Assembly (NCBI RefSeq): GCF_900188235.1
Contig: NZ_FZNT01000001.1
Span: 372,001-436,000 of the forward strand
Direction of reading: 5' to 3'
Length of the DNA: 64,000 bases
From: Lutibacter agarilyticus
Lineage (GTDB): Bacteria > Bacteroidota > Bacteroidia > Flavobacteriales > Flavobacteriaceae
Shown here: positions 1 through 8,533 of the stretch, piece after piece
Layout of the letters: every line of letters starts with the position of its first letter
Position numbering within the stretch: the first letter of the stretch is position 1
The notes under the pieces: model-generated
The model's input: only the letters and a program-made list of their open reading frames with translations
What the model was told of the DNA's origin: nothing
Database searches by the model: none
Program-made: the position numbers and the translations under genes

Positions 1-161
1 TGAATAGCTCTCCAGATAAAAAAGAATATTTTCAATCGGTTATAGATGATTTGAAATCAAAGTCGGTTTCAAAAGGATTTGAAGGAACAATCCAATTAGA
101 ATTTGGTGAGAAACTAGATGTCATTAAATTAGATAATAATTGTTTAGTAAAATTTAATTAG
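1..161 (+). CDS. C-terminal end of an unidentified protein (cut by window edge)
   Basis: An open frame runs in from the left edge (first full codon at base 3) and stops at TAG 159-161, giving about 52 residues ending in CLVKFN. The composition (mixed charged and hydrophobic, K/D/E rich) looks like real protein and the frame has no internal stop, but I do not recognise a family. It converges on the truncated TIGR02757 gene and overlaps its last codons by 8 bp, which suggests that the boundary between the two genes was formed by a rearrangement. It could also be a chance open frame. Confidence 0.4.
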   Translation, partial: NSSPDKKEYFQSVIDDLKSKSVSKGFEGTIQLEFGEKLDVIKLDNNCLVKFN

Positions 162-690
162 CCATCTTAATTATACGAATTAATATATTTATTCTTTTTG
201 CAGCTGAACCTTTTAAAGGATCTGAGATATGTTTCATAGTTCTTTGTGGGTGATGTATTTCAAAAAAAATTTTTTTTAGTTGATGAATTGCAGGTTGAAG
301 AGAATTGTTGGTAGCATTTAAATTAAATATTTGTTCTAATCCTTGATGATTGGTGTAAATATGATTTAAAGCTGTAATGAAATAGGAGAAGTCTATACTG
401 TTGAAAGTTCTATGTACAAACCCTTCCATTTTTTCTAAATCATGTCCTTTGTGACTCATCACAAAATCGTAGGGAGAATTTCCCATAAGCTCCATCATTT
501 TATGGGCATTTTTAATAATCATTTTTCGGTTTCCCCAAGCAATTGTAGCTGCTAAAAAACCTGCTATTTCAATATCTTCTTTTTGTGAATATAAATGCGG
601 AATTTGTATGGGGTCACTTTCTATAAATGTTAGATTGTTGTATTCCAACACTTTTTCATCTAAAAACACTTTTAATTCTGATTTTTTCAA
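154..690 (-). pseudogene. TIGR02757 family protein, C-terminally truncated
   Basis: The 178 residues match the conserved flavobacterial TIGR02757 (DUF2400) family from the N-terminus: DPIQIPH, EIAGFLAATIAWGNR, MGNSPYDFVMSH, FVHRTFNSIDF and SDPLKGSAAKRIN are all present. As I recall the family, full-length members have about 250 residues and continue after AAKRxNMFLRWMVR with a conserved CPLDVHTGNVARKLGLL-type block. Here the frame drifts out of similarity at INILIRIIKMAN and stops, so about 70 residues are missing, and I found no trace of them in the other minus-strand frames of bases 1-160. The function of the family is unknown. The missing conserved block makes this a probable decayed gene, although expression of the shortened protein is possible. 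The start at 690 agrees with the family N-terminus. Confidence 0.7.
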
Positions 691-747
691 TGGATTAAAA
701 ATTTGATTTGAATTCTGATTTTTGAAATTTATAAATAGTTACTGTAT

Positions 748-780
748 AAAAAAAGGCTTTAATTGGTAAATTAAAGCCTT
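748..780 (-). terminator. Rho-independent terminator of the barrel-protein gene
   Basis: A perfect 12-bp inverted repeat (753-764 with 769-780, 4-nt loop GGTA) is followed on the minus strand by seven T. It lies 20 bp past the stop of the gene at 801-1238. Confidence 0.9.
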
Positions 781-800
781 ATAAATTATAAGTGTATGTT

Positions 801-1238
801 TTAGAAATGAATACCAACTCCAACTCCTCCAAAAGAAGCGGTTCCCCCACCAAATTCAGCAAGAATACCCCAAGTTTGGTTGAATTTATATTCAACACCA
901 ACATGAGCGTTAATGTTGAAGTTATCATCACCACCTAAAACAATACCTGTATCTACACCACCCCAAATATCCCAAGGCTCAGGTAATTTCATTAAGCTGT
1001 CAAAATAGTAATCGGCTCTTACACCAACGCTTAAGTTGTCAAAATCAAAAGGGATTACTACTGCAGGTGAAATAGTTACATTTTCAACAATAGGAATTTC
1101 ATATTGTGCATTAATAGCACCATTCCCTCCAAAAGATACATATAAGTTTAATGCGCTGTAATCTTCTTGAGCAGTAACATTGTTTGTAAATGCAGCAAAT
1201 ACAAATCCAAATAATAATAAAGTAATTAGTTTTTTCAT
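801..1238 (-). CDS. Small exported outer-membrane beta-barrel-like protein
   Basis: This encodes 145 residues with a clear Sec signal peptide (MKKLITLLLFGFVFAAF, predicted cleavage after NNVTAQ near residue 24). The mature part alternates hydrophobic and polar residues in short strands rich in glycine and aromatics and ends in GVGVGIHF, a terminal aromatic typical of outer-membrane barrels inserted by BamA. The size suggests an 8-stranded barrel such as an OmpW/OmpA-like or opacity-type protein, but no family motif is clear enough to name it. It is a single-gene unit: a TAnnTTTG box lies 23 bp upstream and a strong terminator follows. Function unknown. Confidence 0.75.
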   Translation of the reverse strand: MKKLITLLLFGFVFAAFTNNVTAQEDYSALNLYVSFGGNGAINAQYEIPIVENVTISPAVVIPFDFDNLSVGVRADYYFDSLMKLPEPWDIWGGVDTGIVLGGDDNFNINAHVGVEYKFNQTWGILAEFGGGTASFGGVGVGIHF

Positions 1239-1261
1239 TTTAATTGTTTTTTAAGTTATAA

Positions 1262-1269
1262 CAAATATA
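1262..1269 (-). promoter_or_regulatory. Bacteroidetes -7 box (TATATTTG)
   Basis: An exact TAnnTTTG match on the minus strand, 23 bp upstream of the start of the barrel-protein gene. No convincing -33 TTTG was identified. Confidence 0.6.
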
Positions 1270-1356
1270 GTTGAATAGTATAAACGATTAAATTAAATAC
1301 GATTATATTTTTAATTTGTTAGTTTATAATTTGTTGTTTTTTAATAAATATTGAAG

Positions 1357-2883
1357 TTACTTTTTTCGTAATTCAAACAAATCTTTTCTTCGATCTCTCA
1401 GGTTTTTTACGCTTCCAAATTGATTTAATTCACGAAGTAAATCAATATCAACATCAGCAATTAAAATCATTTCAGTATTTGTGGTAGCTTCAGCTTTGAT
1501 ACCGTTTACTGGAAATGAAAAATCACACGGTGTAAATACCATAGATTGTGCAAACTGAATATCCATATTATGCACTTTAGGTAGGTTTCCAACGCTTCCA
1601 GCAATTGCAACATAACATTCATTTTCTATGGCTCTTGCTTGTGCACAATGGCGAATACGAGAATACCCGTTTTGAGTATCAGTTAAAAAAGGTATAAATA
1701 AAATATCCATTCCTTCATCAGCCAAAAGTCTGCTTAATTCAGGAAATTCAGAATCGTAACAAATTAAAACACCAATTTTACCACAATCGGTATCAAATGT
1801 TTTTAATTGATTTCCACCTTGCATACCCCAAACTTTAGCTTCATCGGGTGTTACATGTAATTTCTCATAACGTTCAACGGTGCCGTCTCTTTTACATAAA
1901 TAACCAACATTGTATAATAAATCATTTTTAATTTCAGGCATACTACCGGTAATGATATTAATGTTGTATGAAATAGCTAATTCAGAAAATCGTTGTGTTA
2001 TTTTCTCAGTATATTTTGCTAATTCTCTAATAGCTTCAGGCTCTGGTAAATGATTATTATCGGCCATTAAGGGCGCATTAAAAAACTCTGGGAATAGCGC
2101 AAAATCTGATCTATAACCAGAAACAGCATCAACAAAAAACTCAGCTTGTTGCATTAATTCTTCAAAGTCTTTATACAAACGCATTTGCCATTGAATTAAT
2201 CCTAAACGAATTATTTTTTTATCAGCAACTGCATGTTTTGTTTCTTTTTGGTAATATATATTATCCCACTCCAGTAAAACAGCAAATTCATTAGAAGCTT
2301 TATCTCCTTCTAAATAGCTTTTTAAAACTTTTGTTGGATGAAAATCGTTTGAAATTTGAAAATTCAATACAGGATCGTTAATTTCTTTTCGCTTAACTCT
2401 TTCAATATATTCCTTTGGCGAAATTTTGTCTGCAAACTTGTGGTAATTAGGAATTCTACCTCCAAATGCAATACCTTTTAAATTTAATTTTTCGCACAAT
2501 TCTTTTCGGTAATCATAGAGTCTTCGACCAAGGCGTAAACCTCTATATTCGGGTTTAATAAAAACATCAATTCCGTACAGTACATTGCCATCACTTTTAT
2601 GGGTGCTAAATGTATAGCTTCCTGTTATTTCTTCATAAGTATGATGCTCATCAAATTTATCATAATCAACAATAATTGATAATGCACAACCGGCCAATTC
2701 ATTGTTAATTTTAATGACTATTTGTCCTTCTTGAAACTTTTCAATTAACTTTTTTAATTGCGTTTCACTCCAATATGAATCTGAAGGCATGTTAGTGTAA
2801 GATTCTAACATTGCGCTTTTTAACTCTTGGTAATCATCAATGGTTAAATATTGTAACTCAATATTTTCAATATTTTTTAGCAT
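1357..2883 (-). CDS. Fused GNAT acetyltransferase / carbon-nitrogen hydrolase
   Basis: This 508-residue protein has two domains. Residues about 10-215 look like a GNAT N-acetyltransferase, with the acetyl-CoA loop in PEYRGLRLGRRLYDYR (about 111-126). Residues about 225-500 are a nitrilase-superfamily amidohydrolase with the full Glu-Lys-Cys triad: E266 in FPEFF, K341 in YEKLHVTPDEAK and C375 in LICYDSEFPELS. The hydrolase should cleave or condense an amide; the substrate cannot be read from sequence. Linking a GNAT to a nitrilase suggests that one domain modifies the product or substrate of the other. This domain pair is known in Bacteroidetes. The protein has no signal peptide, so it is cytoplasmic. 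It lies 107 bp downstream of miaA on the same strand and may be transcribed separately. Confidence 0.88.
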   Translation of the reverse strand: MLKNIENIELQYLTIDDYQELKSAMLESYTNMPSDSYWSETQLKKLIEKFQEGQIVIKINNELAGCALSIIVDYDKFDEHHTYEEITGSYTFSTHKSDGNVLYGIDVFIKPEYRGLRLGRRLYDYRKELCEKLNLKGIAFGGRIPNYHKFADKISPKEYIERVKRKEINDPVLNFQISNDFHPTKVLKSYLEGDKASNEFAVLLEWDNIYYQKETKHAVADKKIIRLGLIQWQMRLYKDFEELMQQAEFFVDAVSGYRSDFALFPEFFNAPLMADNNHLPEPEAIRELAKYTEKITQRFSELAISYNINIITGSMPEIKNDLLYNVGYLCKRDGTVERYEKLHVTPDEAKVWGMQGGNQLKTFDTDCGKIGVLICYDSEFPELSRLLADEGMDILFIPFLTDTQNGYSRIRHCAQARAIENECYVAIAGSVGNLPKVHNMDIQFAQSMVFTPCDFSFPVNGIKAEATTNTEMILIADVDIDLLRELNQFGSVKNLRDRRKDLFELRKK

Positions 2884-2990
2884 AAAATATAGTTATTAAT
2901 AAAAGTATTTAATAGTTGAAATACTTTGCGAAAAGTAATACAAAGTTTTGAATTAGTTTACTAAAAAATAATTATTTTGAGTACTAATTT

Positions 2991-3896
2991 TTATGTTAAA
3001 TTTACATTTAAAAAAGTACTAATTTCGCTAAATTTTGGTTTGAAATTGAACCAATTTATTTCGGTATCTTTTTTATTCCAGGTTACTTGTCTTTTTGCAA
3101 ATCGGCGCGTATTTTTTTTAATTTCTTCAATAGCAAATTCTAAAGAATACTTTCCGTCAAAATACTCAAAGAGCTCTCTATAACCAACAGTTTGAAGCGC
3201 ATTTAGCTCTTTATTTGAATAAAGTTTTTTAGCTTCTTCAAGTAAGCCTTCTTGCATCATAATATCAACGCGCTTGTTAATACGTTCATACATTATTTCA
3301 CGATCGGCTGTTAATCCAATTTTTATGGTTTTAAAATTTCTAGGTGCTTTTGGTTTGTTTTTAAATTCTGAATAAGTTTTACCTGTGCCAATACAAATTT
3401 CCAAAGCTCTAATTAACCGGTGTGGATTGTCAATTTCAATTGAATTATAGGAATTGATGTCTAATTCTTTCAATTTATTTTGAAGGGGTTCAATACCATT
3501 ATTTTGAAGTTGTAAATTTAAATTGGCTCTAATTTCTGAAGAAACTTCGGGAAAATAATCCAACCCATTAATCACCGCATTGGCATATAAACCACTACCA
3601 CCAACCATAATTATAACTTTATGTTTTACAAATAATTCATCGAGTTTTTTTAATGCATCTTTTTCAAATTGACCAACACTATAATTGTCAAAAATGGACC
3701 TGTTTTGAATAAAATGATGTTTAGCAGCAGCTAATTCTTCCGAAGAAGGAACAGCTGTACCTATGCTCATTTCCTTGTAAAACTGACGAGAATCGCAAGA
3801 AATAATTTCAGTATTAAAATGTTGTGCTAATTCAATGCTTAAAGCGGTTTTTCCAATAGCAGTTGCACCTACAACGGTAATTAAATAATTATTCAT
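2991..3896 (-). CDS. miaA: tRNA dimethylallyltransferase MiaA
   Basis: MiaA transfers a dimethylallyl group from DMAPP to N6 of adenosine 37 in tRNAs that read codons beginning with U. The 301 residues fit the family length. The P-loop is GATAIGKT (residues 10-17), followed by the substrate-recognition block SCDSRQFYKEMSIGTA, then GGSGLYANAVINGLD and the HRLIRALEI segment. Its start overlaps the end of the upstream channel gene by 8 bp (3889-3896), so the two are cotranscribed and probably translationally coupled. Confidence 0.97.
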   Translation of the reverse strand: MNNYLITVVGATAIGKTALSIELAQHFNTEIISCDSRQFYKEMSIGTAVPSSEELAAAKHHFIQNRSIFDNYSVGQFEKDALKKLDELFVKHKVIIMVGGSGLYANAVINGLDYFPEVSSEIRANLNLQLQNNGIEPLQNKLKELDINSYNSIEIDNPHRLIRALEICIGTGKTYSEFKNKPKAPRNFKTIKIGLTADREIMYERINKRVDIMMQEGLLEEAKKLYSNKELNALQTVGYRELFEYFDGKYSLEFAIEEIKKNTRRFAKRQVTWNKKDTEINWFNFKPKFSEISTFLNVNLT

Positions 3897-4728
3897 TTTT
3901 TAATTTTTCTCCGCATTTATGACAATATTTAGAAGTATCTAAATGGTTATCAGCAGAACAGTTTGAACAATGTTGTGTGTTAATAGCTGATTTTTTTTGA
4001 TCAACTCTAGTTATTTCAGCAGTTACAATTCCTGTTGGAACAGCAATTATTCCGTATCCTAAAATCATGACCAAACTTGCTATAAATTGACCAAAGGGTG
4101 TATGAGGAGCAATATCTCCATATCCAACAGTAGTTAAGGTTACAATGGCCCAATACATACTTCTGGGAATACTTGTAAATCCGTTAGCAGGACCTTCAAC
4201 AAGGTACATAATGGTTCCTAAAATAATAGTAAGTACAATTACGCTAAATAAAAAAACGGAGATTTTAATTCTACTTGCTTTTAAAGCTGTCATTAATCCT
4301 ATGGAAGCACCTAAATAACGTGCTAATTTTAAAATTCTGAAAACTCGTAATAGGCGTAAGGCTCTTAATGCAACTAGCGCGTGTGAACCAACTAAAAATA
4401 TAGACACGTATTTAGGGATAGTCGCCAAAAAATCTATAATTCCATAAAAGCTAAAAATATAAGTTGAAGGTTTTTTTATACATATAATACGCGCAAAATA
4501 TTCAATCGTGAATAAGATTGTAATTACCCATTCAGAAATATTTAAGAGATCGTGATATTTTTTATCGATGCTCTCAACACTTTCTAGCATAACTAATACA
4601 ATACTAATTATAATGGTTATAATTAATAGTATATCAAATATTTTTCCTTTAGGTGTATCTGCTTCATAAATAATATCATGAAGTTCAGATTTCCATTTGG
4701 GAGTGTTTTTTTTACTTATTTCTTTCAA
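3889..4728 (-). CDS. Voltage-gated potassium channel with C-terminal zinc ribbon
   Basis: The 279 residues form a six-helix voltage-gated channel. Residues 31-48, 65-85, 93-112 and 155-177 are membrane segments. The arginine-rich S4 sensor is LRALRLLRVFRILKLARYLG (about 121-140), and the pore carries the potassium filter TVGYGD (200-205). After the last helix a short tail contains two CxxC pairs (C254/C257 and C269/C272), a zinc-ribbon arrangement that could sense metal or redox state or help assembly. It acts in the inner membrane. A -7 box lies 17 bp upstream, and the gene overlaps miaA downstream. Confidence 0.92.
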   Translation of the reverse strand: MKEISKKNTPKWKSELHDIIYEADTPKGKIFDILLIITIIISIVLVMLESVESIDKKYHDLLNISEWVITILFTIEYFARIICIKKPSTYIFSFYGIIDFLATIPKYVSIFLVGSHALVALRALRLLRVFRILKLARYLGASIGLMTALKASRIKISVFLFSVIVLTIILGTIMYLVEGPANGFTSIPRSMYWAIVTLTTVGYGDIAPHTPFGQFIASLVMILGYGIIAVPTGIVTAEITRVDQKKSAINTQHCSNCSADNHLDTSKYCHKCGEKLKNE

Positions 4729-4745
4729 AACTCATTGCACTTTTG

Positions 4746-4753
4746 CAAAACTA
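4746..4753 (-). promoter_or_regulatory. Bacteroidetes -7 box (TAGTTTTG)
   Basis: An exact TAnnTTTG match on the minus strand, 17 bp upstream of the channel-miaA pair. Confidence 0.55.
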
Positions 4754-4789
4754 AAATTAGTCTTTTTCTTTTGATTTATAAAATAGTAA

Positions 4790-6757
4790 TTAATTTGTTG
4801 AAACTTTTTTAATTACGATAGGTGTTTTTTGTGCATTTATTGTTTTTTCAAATAGTTTTTTAAGAGAATCATACTCATTATTGTTAAAAATATCTTTTGC
4901 GATTGTTAGATTACTGAAAAGTGTAAGTTTATAATCTTCATGTTTTCTTGATTTTAAATCAAAACTTCCACCTTTTGCAGTCAAATTTATAATTTGTGAT
5001 TGTGGTACAGATTCAATTTTATAATTATCAGGAAGTTCAATAGAAAAATTGAGCACATATCTTCTAAGATATCCAAAATTTACAGGATACAATCTATTTT
5101 CTTGTTTAAAAGGGTTTTCTTTAAATGCGCCTCCAAAAAATGGATTTAAATAAATTTTATTTGCATCATCATACTGCATTTTTACATCAAATACTTCAAT
5201 TAATGGCTTATTAATATCTTTTTGATTTTCTAAGGTATAATCTTTAACAATTAAACTTGTAAAATTATTTTCAAATTGATCAGCTATTTCATCTTCATTT
5301 TTAGATTGGTAATCTATTCTTTTATTTAAAGCATTATATCCTGTGCTAACTTTTCTTAGCTTACCTTCAATGGTTCCATCTTCATTTAAAATTAAACTAG
5401 CATAAAGACTGCTTTTATTATTTTTTGTAGGAACTATATCAATCCAATAACTTTCATTTTCAAAATCCATAGCTCTACCATAACTATTTAAACATTTAAA
5501 TGGTAAAAGTCCAAAGGGATTAAGTTTTTGAGTAGCATCTAACAAGTAGAATTTATTCCCTAAATTTACTTTTGCTAACACATAATTAAAATCGGAAATT
5601 ATTGGATACAATTTAGTTGGAGCTCCATTGTTTCGGGTAGACATTAAAACTAATTCAGCGTCTAATCCTGCAGTTTTTAGGGCGTTAATCAATGAAATAT
5701 TAATTTCACTTACATTTCCGGTTCTATTTTCAAAAGCCTCTTTAACTCTTGCGTTTTTAAAAATCCCATATTTTTCATTCCACGTGAAATGATTTTGTAT
5801 AAACGTATATACAGCTTTCGCACGATCTAAACTATCTGGTATGTTTTTAATTTCTGAAGGAAGAATATCTTCAAAATATTTAATTTTTTTTAATTGGATA
5901 CCAATATTTTTGTCGGACTTAAATTCACGATCAACCGCATCCCAAGTTGTCGTATATCTTTTTTTTGTGCCATCAAACCATAGCGTTTGAGCTAATTCAA
6001 ATTTAATATTTGAGATAAAATTTTCCCTACTGGTCATATAATCTTCTTCAATAAAGGCAGAGATATTTTTCATATTATAAATAACTTCCTCACAGTTTGC
6101 ATCGCCTGCGTAACCTGGAACGCTAAAGCAATGTTTTTTTACAGTTGAACTGTTTGTGTGTAATTTTAAGTAGCCAGATAAACGTCTGTTATAAGTGAAA
6201 TTACCTGGTATTAAAGCCTTGTACTGACTTATTAATTTAGGGATGTCAGATTGAAATTTCCATCCAGTTAAATTAAATTTAAATGGAGTAGCTACTGTAT
6301 AGGAAACTTCAATAATACACTCTTCTTTTAGATTTGGCATTGTAAATTTAACCGATTTCCAATTATTATTTACTTGCTCTGTATACACATTGTTTAAAGA
6401 TAAATTTGTTTTGTTGGTATTGTTGTTGTTATGTGTAATACCTTTTATATTTATAACTTCTTCACTATTTGATTTGTTATTAAAAATAGGAATTGAAAAT
6501 GTACCGTGCTTAAAACCTTCTTTGTTAAATATTTTTATTTTAAAATAAAAAGTAGTTTCAACAATTACATATCTATCCTTAAGTTTAAATTTGGTATCAC
6601 CTGATTCGTATAAAACCACAGCATTTGCTGTAGCATCTATTTGATGGGCTTTAAAATTAAGATCATTAAACGTTATTTTACCGAAGGGATAGTTAATTTC
6701 TTGTGAATAAGAGAATAGTGTTAAAAAAAATAAATAGAAGAATAATGTTATTTTCAT
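4790..6757 (-). CDS. DUF3857 / transglutaminase-like exported protein, catalytically degenerate
   Basis: This 655-residue protein starts with a signal peptide (MKITLFFYLFFLTLFSYSQ). An N-terminal DUF3857 domain (about 40-260) is followed by a transglutaminase-like core (about 290-410) and a C-terminal beta-rich DUF3858-like part. In active members the core has a Cys in a GxCxDxA-type context; here that site reads NRTGNVSEINISLINAL, without cysteine. The expected catalytic His region reads SDFNYVLAKV, with Asn instead, while the Asp-containing LLDAT remains. The protein is therefore expected to bind rather than cleave or crosslink. Flavobacterial relatives with the same loss are known to me. 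Likely periplasmic; role unknown. It sits 22 bp downstream of the exonuclease gene and may be the last gene of its unit. Confidence 0.82.
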   Translation of the reverse strand: MKITLFFYLFFLTLFSYSQEINYPFGKITFNDLNFKAHQIDATANAVVLYESGDTKFKLKDRYVIVETTFYFKIKIFNKEGFKHGTFSIPIFNNKSNSEEVINIKGITHNNNNTNKTNLSLNNVYTEQVNNNWKSVKFTMPNLKEECIIEVSYTVATPFKFNLTGWKFQSDIPKLISQYKALIPGNFTYNRRLSGYLKLHTNSSTVKKHCFSVPGYAGDANCEEVIYNMKNISAFIEEDYMTSRENFISNIKFELAQTLWFDGTKKRYTTTWDAVDREFKSDKNIGIQLKKIKYFEDILPSEIKNIPDSLDRAKAVYTFIQNHFTWNEKYGIFKNARVKEAFENRTGNVSEINISLINALKTAGLDAELVLMSTRNNGAPTKLYPIISDFNYVLAKVNLGNKFYLLDATQKLNPFGLLPFKCLNSYGRAMDFENESYWIDIVPTKNNKSSLYASLILNEDGTIEGKLRKVSTGYNALNKRIDYQSKNEDEIADQFENNFTSLIVKDYTLENQKDINKPLIEVFDVKMQYDDANKIYLNPFFGGAFKENPFKQENRLYPVNFGYLRRYVLNFSIELPDNYKIESVPQSQIINLTAKGGSFDLKSRKHEDYKLTLFSNLTIAKDIFNNNEYDSLKKLFEKTINAQKTPIVIKKVSTN

Positions 6758-6779
6758 AGCGGGGTTAATTTTTTTTAAT

Positions 6780-7859
6780 CTAAAAGCGTATCAATTTTTC
6801 GGGTTGATTATTATCGAGGTATTTTTTTATAATGCTTCTGTTTGCAAGGGAGTCTTCCATAGGTGCTATTAAATTTTTAAGTACATCAATATTATTAATT
6901 TGATAACTTAATTCAGTATAGCAAAAACCTTTAAATTCATTATTTTCAATTAATAAAACTGCTTTTTCTCCAATAGCTCTTCCTCTATCAATTAATAATA
7001 GGTTTTCATTATTGAATTCGACTCTTTTAGTTATTTTTTTTGAAGGATAGTTGTAAATTGGCTTATTAACTTTTATTTCTTCGGAAAATTTTAAATGCGC
7101 AATTAAATCGTTTCCTGTTTCTTCATAGGTAATGGAAGTTACATTTTTTTGAAGGTATTTCGCTTTTTTTGAAGTTCTTAAAAATAGCTGATTTACAGTT
7201 TTACGAATGTTTTTACCTTTCCCAATGTACAATATTTTACGGGTTCCGTTATGCACATAAAAAAGTCCTGTACTATTAGGAAGTTCATCTAAAATAGTCA
7301 ACAATTTTGGAGCTAACTTTTTAGGATTGTCATTCTTTACCGCTTGTTTAATAATTATTTTTTCAGCATCTTTATTTAATAACAATTTAAAAAGCTGAAC
7401 GGTAGCCAAAGCATCACCATCGGCTCTGTGCCTACTTGAGATTGGGATTCCTAAAGATTTACATAAACGACCCAATTTGTAGGAGGGAAGGTCTGGTATT
7501 AATTGCTGACTTAATTCAACAGTACATAAGGTTTTTGGTTCATACACATAACCAAGCCTACGAAATTCTGTTGCTAAAATACGACTATCAAAGCTTGCAT
7601 TGTGTGCAACTAAAACACAATCGCGTGTAATTTCAACAATTCGTTTTGCAACTTCGTGAAATTTTGGAGCATTTACAAGCATTCCGTTGTTAATTCCGGT
7701 TAGGTTTACAACAAAAGGTTGAATATCTTTTTCAGGATTAACTAGGCTAATAAACTGATCTACAATTTGATGTCCATCAAATTTATAAATGGCAATTTCG
7801 GTAATTCCTTCTTCGTTGAATTTACCTCCTGTGGTTTCTATGTCTACTATTGCGTACAA
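6780..7859 (-). CDS. DEDDh exonuclease fused to a GIY-YIG nuclease domain
   Basis: The 359 residues begin with a DnaQ/epsilon-type 3'-5' exonuclease (1-165) with all DEDDh residues: D6 and E8 in VDIETTGG, D91 in AHNASFD, H144 and D149 in HRADGDAL. A GIY-YIG domain follows (about 196-275) with LFYV and LYIGKGKNIRKT, as in the UvrC N-terminus. The C-terminal 80 residues are unassigned. The combination resembles the Cho/UvrC-like DNA-repair group. The start is TTG at 7859, directly abutting the TAA of the yggS-type gene (7860-7862); no ATG precedes the catalytic VDIET motif, so translation is probably coupled to the upstream gene. Confidence 0.9.
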   Translation of the reverse strand: MYAIVDIETTGGKFNEEGITEIAIYKFDGHQIVDQFISLVNPEKDIQPFVVNLTGINNGMLVNAPKFHEVAKRIVEITRDCVLVAHNASFDSRILATEFRRLGYVYEPKTLCTVELSQQLIPDLPSYKLGRLCKSLGIPISSRHRADGDALATVQLFKLLLNKDAEKIIIKQAVKNDNPKKLAPKLLTILDELPNSTGLFYVHNGTRKILYIGKGKNIRKTVNQLFLRTSKKAKYLQKNVTSITYEETGNDLIAHLKFSEEIKVNKPIYNYPSKKITKRVEFNNENLLLIDRGRAIGEKAVLLIENNEFKGFCYTELSYQINNIDVLKNLIAPMEDSLANRSIIKKYLDNNQPEKLIRF

Positions 7860-8531
7860 TTATGAATAATTTCTAAGACCAAATATAGCACTTCCTACTC
7901 TAACCATGGTACTTCCTTCTTCAATTGCTATTTTATAATCTCCGCTCATCCCCATAGAAATAACAGTTGGATTGAAATTTGATAGGTTAAAACGCTTTAA
8001 TTTCTCAAAAAAAGTTTTCAAAGTTTTAAATTCAGTTCTTATTACAGCTTCATCTTCAATAAAAGAAGCCATTCCCATAACTCCTTTTATATCAATGTTT
8101 TTTAATTCTTTTAATTCTTCGGAATTTAATATAGCTTCAACTTCAGTAATAGATAATCCAAACTTAGTGTCTTCTTTGGCAATTTTTAATTGCAATAAAC
8201 AATTTATCACCCGGTTGTGTTTTAGGGCCTGTTTATTAATTTCAACTAAAGTTTTAAAACTATCTACACCATGAATTAAATGTACAAAATGGGCCATATA
8301 CTTCACTTTATTGCGTTGTAAATGTCCAATCATATGCCATTCAATATCTTTTGGCATTTCATCATATTTTAGCGCCATTTCCTGAATTTTGTTTTCACCA
8401 AAAATTCTTTGCCCTGCATTATAGGCTTCTAAAATTTCAGAGACAGGTTTGGTTTTAGAAACGGCAACCAATGTAACATGGCTGGGAATGTTGTTTTTAA
8501 CGGTATGTAAATTGTTAGCTATACTATTCAA
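7860..8531 (-). CDS. YggS/PLPBP family pyridoxal-phosphate homeostasis protein
   Basis: A 223-residue single-domain PLP-binding protein of the YggS/PROSC family. The PLP lysine is K26 in LVAVSKTKP; FGENKIQEM, WHMIGHLQRNK, SMGMSGDYKIAIEEGSTMVRVGSAIFG and similar family blocks are present. Such proteins have no known enzymatic activity and buffer free PLP. The gene lies 2 bp downstream of the DUF1015 gene and abuts the exonuclease gene, so all three form one unit. In context it is close to PLP-dependent serC. Confidence 0.95.
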   Translation of the reverse strand: MNSIANNLHTVKNNIPSHVTLVAVSKTKPVSEILEAYNAGQRIFGENKIQEMALKYDEMPKDIEWHMIGHLQRNKVKYMAHFVHLIHGVDSFKTLVEINKQALKHNRVINCLLQLKIAKEDTKFGLSITEVEAILNSEELKELKNIDIKGVMGMASFIEDEAVIRTEFKTLKTFFEKLKRFNLSNFNPTVISMGMSGDYKIAIEEGSTMVRVGSAIFGLRNYS

Positions 8532-8533
8532 AA

